From Xenorhabdus miraniensis (GTDB taxonomy: Bacteria > Pseudomonadota > Gammaproteobacteria > Enterobacterales > Enterobacteriaceae): a DNA stretch of 64,000 nucleotides. Of the stretch, positions 43,262 through 53,040 are shown in pieces (the first letter of the stretch is position 1; every line of letters begins with the position of its first letter). A program made the translations under genes and the position numbers. The stretch covers positions 88,172 through 152,171 of the forward strand of contig NZ_NITZ01000012.1 of the NCBI RefSeq assembly GCF_002632615.1, in the 5' to 3' direction. Below the pieces are notes generated by a model, which was not told the DNA's origin, did no database searches, and was given only the letters and a program-made list of their open reading frames with translations.

Positions 43262-44686
43262 TTAATTTAATTTTCTTAAAATTTTTCCAATTGAAGAAGT
43301 AGGTAAAAAATCTTTAACTTCTATTTTTTTTGGAATTTTATGTGCGGATAATTTCTTATAGCATAAATCAAATAATTCTGTCAGATCTGTTTTTTTATTA
43401 ACTTCTACAATAGCGATAGGTATTTGACCTCTTTTTATATCTGATATTCCATATACGACTGCTTCATTCACATTAGGATGTTCTTTTAATATTGATTCAA
43501 TTTCAAATGGATTTATTTTTTTTCCTCCGACATTAATAGTTAAATCTTTCCTTCCCACTATATGAAATTTTCCTTCATTTTTTACTGCTAAATCTCCAGT
43601 AGAAAACCATTGGCCAAAATAATTTTCTTTAGCTATTCCATTATCAATTATACAAGTACATAAGGAGTTGGTTTTCACAATTATTTCATAAGAGAACTGA
43701 TCTAAATAATCATATTTTACACTATAATCTAACTTTATTTCCACTCCTGCTATGGGTCGATAAGGGTATGTGGATAAGAGATTATTATTATGATTGTTTT
43801 CAACCATGAGTGCGCCAGTTTCAGACATTCCATATATGTTACTTATTTTAATTCCTAATAATTCAATTTTTTTTTGATCTTCTGATGGAATGTTTGATCC
43901 ACCAGATAGAGCAATTTTAATATTTCTAAATGTCTGGTTACTGTAGTTGCATAGTAATCGATAGTGCGTAGGTAAACCTACAAAAATAGTGTTTTTCTTT
44001 AATAACCGTTCTAAGCTAGATACTAATATGATGGGGTCTGTATAGGTTATTTCACTACCAGTTAGCAACGGCACTATCATTCCAAACATAAAACCATAAG
44101 AATGACATAATTGTGCAGAACAAATAATGCGATCATTTTTTTTTACATCTAGTGTGGAAATTATTTGCCTTCTTTCTGTTAATATTTGCTCCTCAGTTTT
44201 TACAATTCCTTTATAATAACCAGTTGAACCTGATGATAAAAAAACAATATCTCCTTTTATATTATTTTGAAGCTCTATTTGATGTGTTTTGTATTTATAA
44301 CAATTGACCAAATATAAATCTAAAAATTCAATATGACTAGTTGGATAAGTGAGGTTGTCAATTTTAAAAATATCACTTTCGTCAAAAATAATATATTCTG
44401 GTTTAAAGAATTTAATTTTATTAAATTCTTCCTCAGTCATCTTAGGATGAAAAAAAATCATTTTTGCTTTTATTTTTGATAATGCTAATACACTAATTAT
44501 ATGTAATGTACTATTTAAGAAAAAAAGGCCTACAGATGTATTATTTGTAATGCCATAATTATTTAATAAAAAAGCCAATTTATTTACATATTCGTTTAAT
44601 TTACCATAGGTTATGGTCTTTTTTGCACTATTTATAGCAACATTATTAATGTTATCATTAGCGACTTTTAAAAAATTTTCATACAT
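43262..44686 (-). CDS. AMP-forming acid-ACP ligase
   Basis: An ANL-family adenylating enzyme of 474 residues that should activate a carboxylic or amino acid with ATP and load it on the adjacent carrier. Motifs in order: the phosphate loop VFLSSGSTGYYKGIVKTEEQ, GMSETGALMVE (A5 region), the hinge GQWFSTGDLAV, the KDLTINVGGKKINPFEIE segment, and the C-terminal catalytic Lys in PTSSIGKILRKLN. Its start codon overlaps the HAD gene by a base or so, and the ACP gene follows after 14 bases. No substrate could be read from the binding pocket. Confidence 0.88.
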   Translation of the reverse strand: MYENFLKVANDNINNVAINSAKKTITYGKLNEYVNKLAFLLNNYGITNNTSVGLFFLNSTLHIISVLALSKIKAKMIFFHPKMTEEEFNKIKFFKPEYIIFDESDIFKIDNLTYPTSHIEFLDLYLVNCYKYKTHQIELQNNIKGDIVFLSSGSTGYYKGIVKTEEQILTERRQIISTLDVKKNDRIICSAQLCHSYGFMFGMIVPLLTGSEITYTDPIILVSSLERLLKKNTIFVGLPTHYRLLCNYSNQTFRNIKIALSGGSNIPSEDQKKIELLGIKISNIYGMSETGALMVENNHNNNLLSTYPYRPIAGVEIKLDYSVKYDYLDQFSYEIIVKTNSLCTCIIDNGIAKENYFGQWFSTGDLAVKNEGKFHIVGRKDLTINVGGKKINPFEIESILKEHPNVNEAVVYGISDIKRGQIPIAIVEVNKKTDLTELFDLCYKKLSAHKIPKKIEVKDFLPTSSIGKILRKLN

Positions 44687-45388
44687 TTATTTATTTATCC
44701 TTAAGAAATTTTTTATATAAAATAAAAGTAGCTCAGGATCATCAATTATCGTTTCTTGTAAATTGTTTTGTAATAAAATTGAATTACGATTCCAATTAAC
44801 AAAAATAGAATTGACATTTATCTCTCTTGCAATATCCATATCAGTTAATGTATCACCTATATATAAGCTTTTTTCATTAATACCTTTTAGCTCTTTAATA
44901 ACATTTATTAAACCTTCTGTAGATGGTTTTGAGTTAATTACATCATCTGATGTTATAATACTTTTAAAATAATCAATTAACTTTAATTTTCTTAATAAAG
45001 AAATAGTGGTCGTTCTTTTTCTCCCCGTAAATAATCCAATTTTACAATCATAATCATTTAATAATTTTAATATGTTTTCAATTCCTGGAAAAACTTCTAT
45101 TTCACATAAATTAAGATTTTCTATGAATTTTTTCATATAAAAATTTAATGCATATTTACTATCCATTTTCCCTAATAAAGTAGATAGAGTTTCTCTTTCT
45201 GTAACTTTGTTTGCACGAATAATATCTAACTTGCTATGTTTTAATCCTGTTATTTCTAGTGAAGTCTCATATAGAGTTTTCAAGTGAATATTCCATGTAT
45301 TTACCAATGTTCCATCTAAATCAAATACAATACATGATTCTTCAATCCTGTTATTTATTAGCATATTTTTCAGTCTATATGGGGGCAT
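44687..45388 (-). CDS. HAD-superfamily phosphatase
   Basis: A haloacid-dehalogenase-like hydrolase of 233 residues. Motif I is IVFDLDGTLVNTW (nucleophile Asp), motif II IGLFTGRKRTTT (Thr), motif III Lys in NSKPSTEGLI and motif IV YIGDTLTDMDIA. It resembles phosphoglycolate phosphatase-like small-molecule phosphatases. It directly abuts the ligase gene. A role in dephosphorylating a ribose-phosphate- or sugar-phosphate-linked intermediate is plausible because a CobT-like enzyme lies upstream; this is inference. Confidence 0.88.
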   Translation of the reverse strand: MPPYRLKNMLINNRIEESCIVFDLDGTLVNTWNIHLKTLYETSLEITGLKHSKLDIIRANKVTERETLSTLLGKMDSKYALNFYMKKFIENLNLCEIEVFPGIENILKLLNDYDCKIGLFTGRKRTTTISLLRKLKLIDYFKSIITSDDVINSKPSTEGLINVIKELKGINEKSLYIGDTLTDMDIAREINVNSIFVNWNRNSILLQNNLQETIIDDPELLLFYIKNFLRINK

Positions 45389-45890
45389 CTGCTGCTTGGT
45401 TAAAGTTTGAGTTACATATTTATTATTTTATTGCTTATATTACTAAATAGTATAGGAAATGATATCTCAATAGTTATATAGATACCACTACGGCCTGTTA
45501 ATTTTTTAGCCAATTTTTTAATTTGTTACATTATCCATCAGGCAATTTTTTAAGCCAATACACCTACAGAACGGACACCATGAATCAGCATTACTCGAAA
45601 GTAGTCTGCCCGTTTGTTGATACTCATCTGCCTGATTTTTCTACCACCGCTATATTCTTTGGGAACTAATCTCAGATAGCTGGAAAAATAGCGGTCATTT
45701 TTAAAATCATGTCTATCACTTAAGGTTATCATCAGAGCAGCAGAGGTACTTAACGGCCAATACTGGAGAGTGTCAGAAGACGGCAAATGTTCACATGCTC
45801 ATATTTTTCTTTGGAAAGAAATATTCTTACTTCAATGCAAGATTTTCATCTTTGTGATAAATTTAAATTATTAATCTAACCCGATATGAA
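45389..45890 (-). pseudogene. Gap with an IS110-family transposase fragment
   Basis: The minus-strand frame at 45550-45786 encodes only the C-terminal transposase_20-like part of an IS110 element (KNDRYFSSYLRLVPKEYSGG, then RQMSINKRADYFRVMLIHGV), with no DEDD domain. It lies between the CobT-like and HAD genes and shows that the cluster has been invaded. Confidence 0.7.
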
Positions 45891-46967
45891 TTATATATTC
45901 TTATCTTCTGTCTTAATTTTTGACTCGATAATAGTTGCCGATTTTAAATATACAGCACAAGCTGATTCAATAAGAGGTAGAGTAAAAGCTGCTCCTGATG
46001 CTTGCCCTAACCTCATTCCTAGATCTAATAAAGGGGATTTTCTTAATTCTCTTATTATATATTTATGCCCCGGCTCCGCAGATAAATGAGATATAATCAT
46101 GTATTCAGATACAGTTTGCGACATTTTATAGGCAAGGAGAGCAGCGACACTACTAATAAAACCATCAACTACAATAGGTATCTTATTAATAGCAGCCCCC
46201 AATATAACACCCACAACACCAACAATTTCATATCCTCCTAATTTAGCAAGAACGTCTATTGGGTCATCAAAATTAATTCTATTTATAATTAAACTCTTTC
46301 TTACAATCTCTTTCTTTCTTTTTTGAGTATCTATACTTATTCCTGTTCCTTGTCCGACTGTTTCATCAGGAGAAATATTACATAACAAGCTTGTAATTGC
46401 ACTAGCTGATGTAGTATTTCCTATACCAATCTCTCCTACTGCTAAGATATCACTATTAATAATTATATCAGAAGAAATAAGTTTAATTCCACTCAGAATG
46501 CCTTTAATGACCTTATCTCTGTCCATAGCAGGTCCTTTGGATATATTATTTGTAGAGTTTCCTAACTTCATATTAATGATATTTGGATGTGAGTCAATAA
46601 AATTATCAACTCCCATATCTACAGGAATTAACTGCGCTCCTATAGTATTGGCAATTGCATTAATAGGTGCTTTTCCTTCAGAGATTTTAAGTAATAATTT
46701 ACTTGTAACATTTGATTTAAATACAGACACACATTCACTCGCAACTCCATGATCTCCAGCCATAACTATAATTGTTTTTTTAAAATTATGTGGTTCTATC
46801 TTTTCCTTTATTGCTAAAACTTGTTTGGCAATTATATCTAGCTTACCTAAACTACCTGATATCTTCAAAGAATTTGCTTCTTTTAGCATAATCCTTCTTT
46901 TAGCCATGTGATCTATTGGTTTGATTTTTTTTAGATAAATATTAATTTCATCTTCTTGTATCATCAA
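45891..46967 (-). CDS. CobT-like nicotinate-nucleotide:base phosphoribosyltransferase, variant active site
   Basis: CobT transfers phosphoribose from nicotinate mononucleotide to a benzimidazole-like base, normally to make the lower ligand of cobalamin. The 358-residue product is full length with all landmarks: MAGDHGV, GKAPINAIA, VGEIGIGNTTSASAI (E179, matching Salmonella E174) and SHLSAEPGHKYII. The conserved RLGEGSGA catalytic loop reads RLGQASGAA: the Salmonella E317 position is Gln322 (CAA codon, 46002-46004). No cobalamin gene is nearby; it overlaps a glycosyltransferase gene by 20 bases. This suggests a different base or reaction. A paralogue with reduced CobT activity cannot be excluded. 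Confidence 0.85.
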   Translation of the reverse strand: MMIQEDEINIYLKKIKPIDHMAKRRIMLKEANSLKISGSLGKLDIIAKQVLAIKEKIEPHNFKKTIIVMAGDHGVASECVSVFKSNVTSKLLLKISEGKAPINAIANTIGAQLIPVDMGVDNFIDSHPNIINMKLGNSTNNISKGPAMDRDKVIKGILSGIKLISSDIIINSDILAVGEIGIGNTTSASAITSLLCNISPDETVGQGTGISIDTQKRKKEIVRKSLIINRINFDDPIDVLAKLGGYEIVGVVGVILGAAINKIPIVVDGFISSVAALLAYKMSQTVSEYMIISHLSAEPGHKYIIRELRKSPLLDLGMRLGQASGAAFTLPLIESACAVYLKSATIIESKIKTEDKNI

Positions 46968-48234
46968 ATACCTCTGTTATTTTTTCAGTCAATAAAGCGT
47001 TACATATCGCCATGACTTTATTAACAAATAAGTCATTGTTAAATTTTGTTTGTACTCTTTTTTTAGCGCTTTCAGCCATTCTATTGGCTGTATTTGGTTC
47101 TTCAATAAACCGTAACATTCCATGAAAAATATCTATTGGTTTCAAAGTGCGTTTTTCATTTTCTATATATATTGGCACCTTTATTCCATCTATATTATCT
47201 CTAATTAACTCATTTAGTGAATCTACACCTGAACAAATAATAGGTTTACCAATTCCCATAAGTTCTGCTGCCACATAACAAAATGATTCCCATATTGATG
47301 GGATAACTGCAATATCTGCTACTTTAAAATGTTTTAATACATCTTCTCTTGGCATATTACCTAAAAATATAACGTGCTCTTCTAAATTGTATTTCTTAAC
47401 CATATCTTGTAGATAAGTCAACTCTGGACCAATGCCAATAATGATCAGTTTTACATTAGAATTTTTTTTCTTTAATAAATAAAAAGCTTCAATCAAATAG
47501 TTCATTCCTTTTACAGGTACTAAACGACCACATGAAACAAATAAAATATCTTTTGTGGAGGCTAGTTTTCTTCTTATTTCTATGTGCTCATCGTTAGTTA
47601 ATTTGGCCATTTCATTAGGTATAACCCCCAAATAAATAACACTTTGATTATTAATGTTAATATCATAGTTTTCATTTATACTCTTAGAAAGAGAGTTACT
47701 AACAAAAATATTGTAGTCAGACATTCTCAATGATTTCTCCTCTAGGGAGAATAAACTATAATGATTCGCTGATATTGAATTTGAAACCATATGAAATTTA
47801 TTTTTATCATATGGTGTTATTTTTCTAAAATCTTGAGATAAGATATTAACAATAGGGCACTTATATATTTTAGAAATAACTTTTGCCTCTGGAAAACAAA
47901 ATAAATCTGGCAATAATATTATATCAGGACGTCCTAGCTTGCTTACTAAATAATTTATTCCTTTTAAAATTCTATGATGAGATTTTATAACAGTATCTGA
48001 TAGATCCGAATAACTAGTATATATATCTTCATTTGCCACTCGATAAATATGAAGATTATTATTCAGTTCGTAGGAATTAGTCATTTCTGTAGTATTCGTT
48101 ATCACCACAACATCTCCATCTATCAATGTTGAAATCCCTTCAGCCAAAGAGCATGTGACTGTGCTAATTCCACCTATAGTAAACGGAGGGTATTCTCTTG
48201 ATAAGATAAAAATAGTCATTGGTTTTTTACTCAT
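46948..48234 (-). CDS. Glycosyltransferase family 4-type
   Basis: A GT-B retaining glycosyltransferase of 428 residues. The N-terminal lobe has IFILSREYPPFTIGGISTVTCS, the donor-binding lobe starts ILFVSCGRLVPVKGMNYLIEA, and the EX7E-like catalytic region is IPSIWESFCYVAAELMGIGKP. It is the promoter-proximal gene of the minus-strand cluster; its 3' end overlaps the CobT-like gene by 20 bases, indicating coupling. A glycosyltransferase beside a phosphoribosyltransferase hints at glycosylation of a nucleoside-like product; unproved. Confidence 0.9.
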   Translation of the reverse strand: MSKKPMTIFILSREYPPFTIGGISTVTCSLAEGISTLIDGDVVVITNTTEMTNSYELNNNLHIYRVANEDIYTSYSDLSDTVIKSHHRILKGINYLVSKLGRPDIILLPDLFCFPEAKVISKIYKCPIVNILSQDFRKITPYDKNKFHMVSNSISANHYSLFSLEEKSLRMSDYNIFVSNSLSKSINENYDININNQSVIYLGVIPNEMAKLTNDEHIEIRRKLASTKDILFVSCGRLVPVKGMNYLIEAFYLLKKKNSNVKLIIIGIGPELTYLQDMVKKYNLEEHVIFLGNMPREDVLKHFKVADIAVIPSIWESFCYVAAELMGIGKPIICSGVDSLNELIRDNIDGIKVPIYIENEKRTLKPIDIFHGMLRFIEEPNTANRMAESAKKRVQTKFNNDLFVNKVMAICNALLTEKITEVFDDTRR

Positions 48235-48587
48235 TAACTACTTCCTTTTATTTTAATCACTTTAGAAATTGTGGGGGCTGTGAAGCATTATTGGCCATAG
48301 GGCAGGGCAACCGCATGAATGCTCAAATAAAAAACAGTGCGAATGATATTTAACTTATTCTAATAACAGCACTTGTTGATTTGCTTTAAACTCAACCCAT
48401 ATCTGCGTTATTTTTGCGCCAATTGTGTTTATAAGACACACGTTTGGTTGCTATATGAACGTATCCCATTTGTAAGACAAAAGTGACGTTGACATTGAAA
48501 GCAGTTGCTGTCTTTGTCATCACTATGACCACCAGAGCAACCTTTCAACATTCACACTTTTTTAAGCATTAACGTTTGTCAGCTTCA
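48235..48587. other. Intergenic, upstream of the cluster and right side of an IS110 remnant
   Basis: No gene is visible. Near 48247-48290 lies the leader of the minus-strand cluster; the remainder should hold the 3' non-coding end of the IS110 pseudogene. Confidence 0.45.
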
Positions 48588-49592
48588 GTTATTTATTAAT
48601 ATGGTCTGACGCTGACGTAACTTTTTGTCGTACCTGCGGTTATGCACGGTTATCGCCAACATTATCCGGGCTAGTTTGTTTGCCACCGCTGTGGGTCGTC
48701 GTGTTTTGAGTTCAGTTATCCATGGACCGGGATCTTTGGCTACCAGTGATGCCGCCCTTGCTCCATTGATAAACAGGGTTCTCAGGTAGGTGTCGCCACG
48801 CTTACTTATCCCGAGCAGATGAACCTTACCGTCAGAACCGGTTTGTTTCGGTACCAGACCAACAAAAGCAGCGAACTCCCCGACCTGATTTAAACGTAGA
48901 GGCTTCCCCCATTGTGGCAACAGCTGCCGTGGCGATTAACGGTCCCACTCCGGGGATTTCCAATAACCGCTTACAGGTTTCATTCTGCTTCGCTACTGCC
49001 GACAGTTGTTTTTCAATACCGTCAATATAGGCATCAAGATCGGCAAGGCGCTGGTACTGTTCATTGAGCAGGTTTATCAGATACACGGGGAGCTGTTTTT
49101 TCAGCTGTTCCAGTGTTTCGGGGTATTTTTTCTCCAGTGAAGTCCGGCTCTTATGGAGGGTCTCACCAAATTCCAGCAACATACCATGTAGCGCATTTAT
49201 CTGTGTGGTTCTGAACTTCACCAATTGCTGAGGCATCCGATGAAGTGCTAGGATTGCCTGTTGTTCCTCCGTCTTGACACAAAAGGGCTTAACGGATTGC
49301 TGGACTGCAATCCAGATAGCCCGGGCATCCACCACATCATTCTTATTACCCATCACAAACGCTTTAACAAATCGCGACCCTTAAGCAGTCTGACCTGATG
49401 CCCCAGTTTCTGACGCCCACGTGCCCAGTGCTGAGAACCTCCGCAGGCTTCCATGCTGATGAGACAAGGTTCGCGATTGCTGAACTATGCTAGAAAAGCA
49501 GCCCGCTTAATTTGCTTGTCAACAATTTTCCCCGTGTTCTCATCAACGAAGTGCTCCTGCATAAGATGTTTTGCAATATCGACGCCTATAGG
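48588..49592 (-). pseudogene. IS110-family transposase, broken
   Basis: Pieces of one IS110-group transposase lie in several minus-strand frames. About 49480-49592 gives GVDIAKHLMQEHFVDE then a stop; about 49360-49475 gives MEACGGSQHWARGRQKLGHQ then a stop. 48832-49356 carries the central coiled region, and 48585-48920 the C-terminal part (FAAFVGLVPKQTGSDGKVHL, then GISKRGDTYLRTLFINGARA). Several frameshifts and a stop make it inactive. Confidence 0.85.
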
Positions 49593-50228
49593 GGTATATT
49601 TTATCTCGTGGATCCTTCAGGGAGCAGGGAGCAGAGTGTATCCCGTATTGGGTACAGTGATGCCGGAAATTTGCGAGGATCCACACTCACCTATCTAATC
49701 CCCGCTGTGATGAAAATTTGGGATGCGTTCATTATATTTTCCTTTTTAGATCGGTTTTTTATTCGTCTAAGATTCTGATCTTAGAGCAGTCTTTTAGTTC
49801 AATTTCTTATCTAGAATTCAGGTTAATATATTTATTATTAATAATTTCAATTCTGTATTTTTTTATTTAAGGAATAGCTACCGCTTTGAGTCTTATTTCT
49901 CAATGTGATTATTTTCTTTTAATATAAACTATACTATTACATGGTGATTTAATTATCATTTTTATCCCAGTAACTTTTTAACATAAAGAAAACCACTCTC
50001 CAAATAAAATAAAAATAACAAGTAAAAAAAATAATGTATTGTGAGTAAGATCGGTTTTTTAAACAAATAAAAGATTAGCAAGAAAAATATAACTTTAAAT
50101 TATTATAGTTAAATAAATTGGAATTAAAAATAATTATTCCAATAATTATATTAAATAATGAAATTATTTTTATGAAAATACATGTTCTATAATTCGCAAA
50201 CCACATTAAGGCGGTAAAAGAAAAAATC
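49593..50228. other. Intergenic, IS110 left end and AT-rich spacer
   Basis: 49593-49700 carries the non-coding left end of the IS110 remnant (GGATCC-bearing inverted sequence; in IS110-group elements this side encodes the bridge RNA). From about 49790 to 50228 the sequence is AT-rich without visible genes. Confidence 0.45.
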
Positions 50229-50931
50229 GGTTGTGATATCAATTTATTGAATCATGTATAGTACGCCTATTTAGAACGTAAATGGCAAAGATTGATGTAA
50301 TCTGCCCCTCTTGTTATGCAGTTAAGGGGATCCACCGTAATGGGCGCTCGTGTTCTGGTCATCAACGTTATCTTTGCCAATCCTACCGTCACTCTTGGCA
50401 ACTGGAATTCACTTATGCCGCTTGTCGTCCCGGCACACATAAGCGCAAATTGTAGATATGACCATGAATGGAATGGGATGTCGGGCAACAGCGCGTGTTA
50501 TGGGAATTGGTCTGAATACTGTCCTTCGTCATTTAAAAAGCTCAGACCCAAATCGGTAGCAGAAGTCATTGCTCCCGGCACAGAAGTGATTGTCTGTTGT
50601 GAAATGGATGAGCAGTGGTCGTACGTGAAGTCAAAGAATCAGCCTCGTTGGCTCTTTTATGCTTATGACAGGATTAGGCGAAAAGTGATCGCCCACGTTT
50701 TTGGTCCAAGGACAAAGAAAACATTGATGCGTCTGATGGCGTTGCAGGCTCCTTTCAACACTGTGATCTCTGTGACCGATGGCTGGAAAAGCTATGAAAA
50801 AACGCTGGCGGGGAAACTGCATGTGGTCAGTAAGCGTTATACACAACGCATAGAGAGACATAATCTGAATCTTCATCAACACTTAGCAAGACTGACTCGC
50901 AAGACGTTGTCTTTTTCAAAATCCGTCGAAA

Positions 50932-52335
50932 TAATGGGATGGACGCCCCATTCAAGCGGCATCAATGTGCCAAAATGGGAGTGTATTAAACACAGCCAAT
51001 TAATAACGGGAGCGTCCACCATGAAGATGACAACGGTTGGTATCGCTCTGGCAAAAAATGTCTTTCAGATCCACGGCGTCGATACACAGGGTGAAACGGT
51101 GCTCAAAAAACAGCTACCGCGCGCGAAAATGCTGACGTTTATCGTCAACTTCCACCTTGCCTTATTGGTATGGAAGCCTGTGGTGGGGCGCATTATTGGG
51201 CACGCAAGCTGCGAAGTTTTGGCCATGAGGTAAAATTAATGGCTCCACGGGTTTGTTAAAACCTATGGCAAAACTCATAAAAACGATGCAGCAGATGCGA
51301 AAGCGATTTGTGAAGCGGTGACACGACCGAACATGCGTTTTGTACCGGTAAAAACAGAAGAGCAGCAAAGCATCTTGTCAGTGCATCGCGCACGAGAGGG
51401 ATTTGTCAAAGCCCGTACAGCGCAGGCCAATGCCATTCGTGGTTTACTGAGCGAGTTTGGCAGCGTTATCGCTCAGGGGATAAGGCAGATTGCAGTACGG
51501 CGGCCTGAGATTCTGGCGGATGCCAGTAATAGCCTGCCAGATCCCTTCAGGCAACTGCTCCAGCGGTTGGGTGAACACCTGAAGGAACTTGGTCGTCAGG
51601 TTACGGAACTGGAACAGGAAATTCAACCGTGGCACCGTGAAAATGCGGACAGCCAAAGATTATCGGAAATACCCGGTATCGGCCCGATAACGGCAAGTGC
51701 CCTGGTGGCATCGGTAGGGGATGCCAGAAACTTCGCTAATGGTCGCCAGCTGTCGGCATGGCTGGGTCTAGTACCCCGGCAACATTCGAGTGGGAGTAAG
51801 TCAACCCTGCTGGAGATCAGCAAACGGGGTGACAATTATTTGCGGGCACTGTTGATTCATGAAGCAAGGGCGACGGTACGGTACGTCAAAGAGAAAACCG
51901 GTCGAACAGAAAATGGGCTGAATAGTCTGTTGTCGAGACGTAATACCCATGTTGCTGTGGTGACGCTGGAGAATAAAAATACCAGAATTATCTGGGCGTT
52001 GCTGGTACATGGCAGGGAGTTTGAGACGGATTACGGGAACCCGGAAACAAGCGACTAAAATCATAAAGTGTAAATAAGGGAGTCCATATAAAAGCAGTTT
52101 CCAAAGATTGCACGGGCAATCGAGAAGTGATGGCAAGACAGGTCGGACCGTGATCAGGAAACTCTGGTGTCGTGCAAACACTCATAGCGCGCCGAAATGA
52201 TAAGAGCCTGATCAGCGAATTCCATCAGGGACAGAGGCGACGGCCTCAACTAAGGTCCGGATGTATGGCTGCAATCTTAACCGAGTTCTGGTCATGACAA
52301 ACGATTGTTTGGCAAACAAGGGGCGTCCATGTATG
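50932..52335 (+). mobile_element. IS110-family element, IS1111 group, nested inside IS1
   Basis: Subterminal inverted repeats ATGGACGCCCC (50939-50949) and GGGGCGTCCAT (52320-52330), a hallmark of the IS1111 group, mark the element. The transposase reads [19 protein letters not shown] from 51021. It breaks by frameshift near 51150-51310 and resumes with RPNMRFVPVKTEEQQSILSV to its stop at 52058. The usual first catalytic Asp (GIDLAK) is Ala here (GIALAK). The ~260-base non-coding stretch 52059-52319 is where IS1111 elements carry their bridge/seek RNA. Confidence 0.85.
51021..52058 (+). pseudogene. IS1111-group transposase, frameshifted
   Basis: N-terminal RuvC-like part 51021-51233 and C-terminal transposase_20 part 51318-52058 lie in different frames. 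The second part keeps EIPGIGPITASALVASVGDA, WLGLVPRQHSSGSKSTLLE and a C-terminal ALLVHGREFETDYG. Loss of the first catalytic Asp and the frameshift make the protein non-functional, though it could be mobilised in trans. Confidence 0.85.
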
Positions 52336-52398
52336 CATGGCAGAATCATTGGATATTATCTGAATATTCGCCACTATCAATAAATTGGAATCATGACC

Positions 52399-52588
52399 TA
52401 TTGGTTCTGTAATCAAAACAGCAACCATTGGTGGGATTAATGCCAATGTCTCCAAATTTAACTTACCAGACCGACAAATTCCGGTTCGCGTCTTATTATC
52501 CAAAGAAAAACGGGATAATTTAACCATCTTGAATGATCTCTATGTGAACAATACTTCTGGTACGAATGTACTAGTACTAAAGCCGTAA
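52399..52588 (+). pseudogene. RND efflux pump fragment
   Basis: Immediately past the IS1 right end, an open frame reads IGSVIKTATIGGINANVSKF then NLPDRQIPVRVLL and LYVNNTSGTNVLVLKP-stop. It matches a periplasmic-loop region of AcrB/MdtB-type RND transporters (…FNLPDRQIPVRV…). Only about 63 residues remain, so this is debris cut by IS1. The antisense frame at 52246-52527 is a shadow. Confidence 0.75.
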
Positions 52589-52743
52589 CTAAAATAAAAT
52601 CAATGCGTTATATAATTCTCAAGAAACTGAAAAACTGCATTATTTCAAGTCTTCCTATAAGTTTATTCTCTATTGAGAAAAGTTCCTACGGCTGTAGTAC
52701 TAGGACGTGTTGACGTTTTGTATTCATCATTTACTCGACCCAC

Positions 52744-53040
52744 ATGGGTATCGTTAGTCAGCCACAACTGACGCTGTTCGATACGGCCAGCCGCAATCTC
52801 GTCATTCATAAGATATTTATCGAAAATGACAAGAAAGTCAGGGAACGCTTGGTCTCACTAATTCGCAAAGGTATTGAAAATGGGGAAATCGGCAAACAAA
52901 TTAATGCAGAGCAAGCCGCGTTCTGGTTAATGACCACCGTTGATGGCGCGATAGGAAAAAAAGGGATGGAGTCAGATTTTAAAGGGGCTGAAAATCTTGA
53001 TTTTCTGACCTACATGATACAAAAGACGTTTACGTCGTAA
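52744..53040 (+). pseudogene. TetR-family regulator C-terminal fragment
   Basis: A 98-residue frame with the ligand-binding part of TetR-type repressors (VRERLVSLIRKGIENGEI, then INAEQAAFWLMTTVDGAIGK) but without the N-terminal DNA-binding helix-turn-helix. TetR repressors commonly sit beside RND pump genes, as with the fragment at 52399; both look like leftovers of one efflux locus. It lies 105 bases upstream of ybfE. Confidence 0.7.

Larger units (their letters stand above)
50229..52398 (+). mobile_element. IS1-family element, split by a nested IS1111-type element
   Basis: Imperfect terminal inverted repeats mark the ends: GGTTGTGATATCAATTTAT at 50229-50247 and ATAAATTGGAATCATGACC at 52380-52398. 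InsA starts at ATG 50282 ([19 protein letters not shown]) but loses frame near KRKL-stop (about 50455). InsB runs to SKSVEI near 50930 and resumes after the nested element as GRIIGYYLNIRHYQ-stop (about 52340-52382). No 8-9 bp target duplication is seen, so flanking rearrangement has occurred. Not active. Confidence 0.85.

Noticed and set aside
45891..46967. CobT-like gene as part of a cobalamin pathway
   Set aside because: No other cob or cbi gene is nearby, the key Glu is changed, and its partners are glycosyltransferase and acyl-transfer genes.
52246..52527. Minus-strand ORF opposite the RND fragment
   Set aside because: It is the antisense shadow of the NLPDRQIPVRV frame and the IS1 end.
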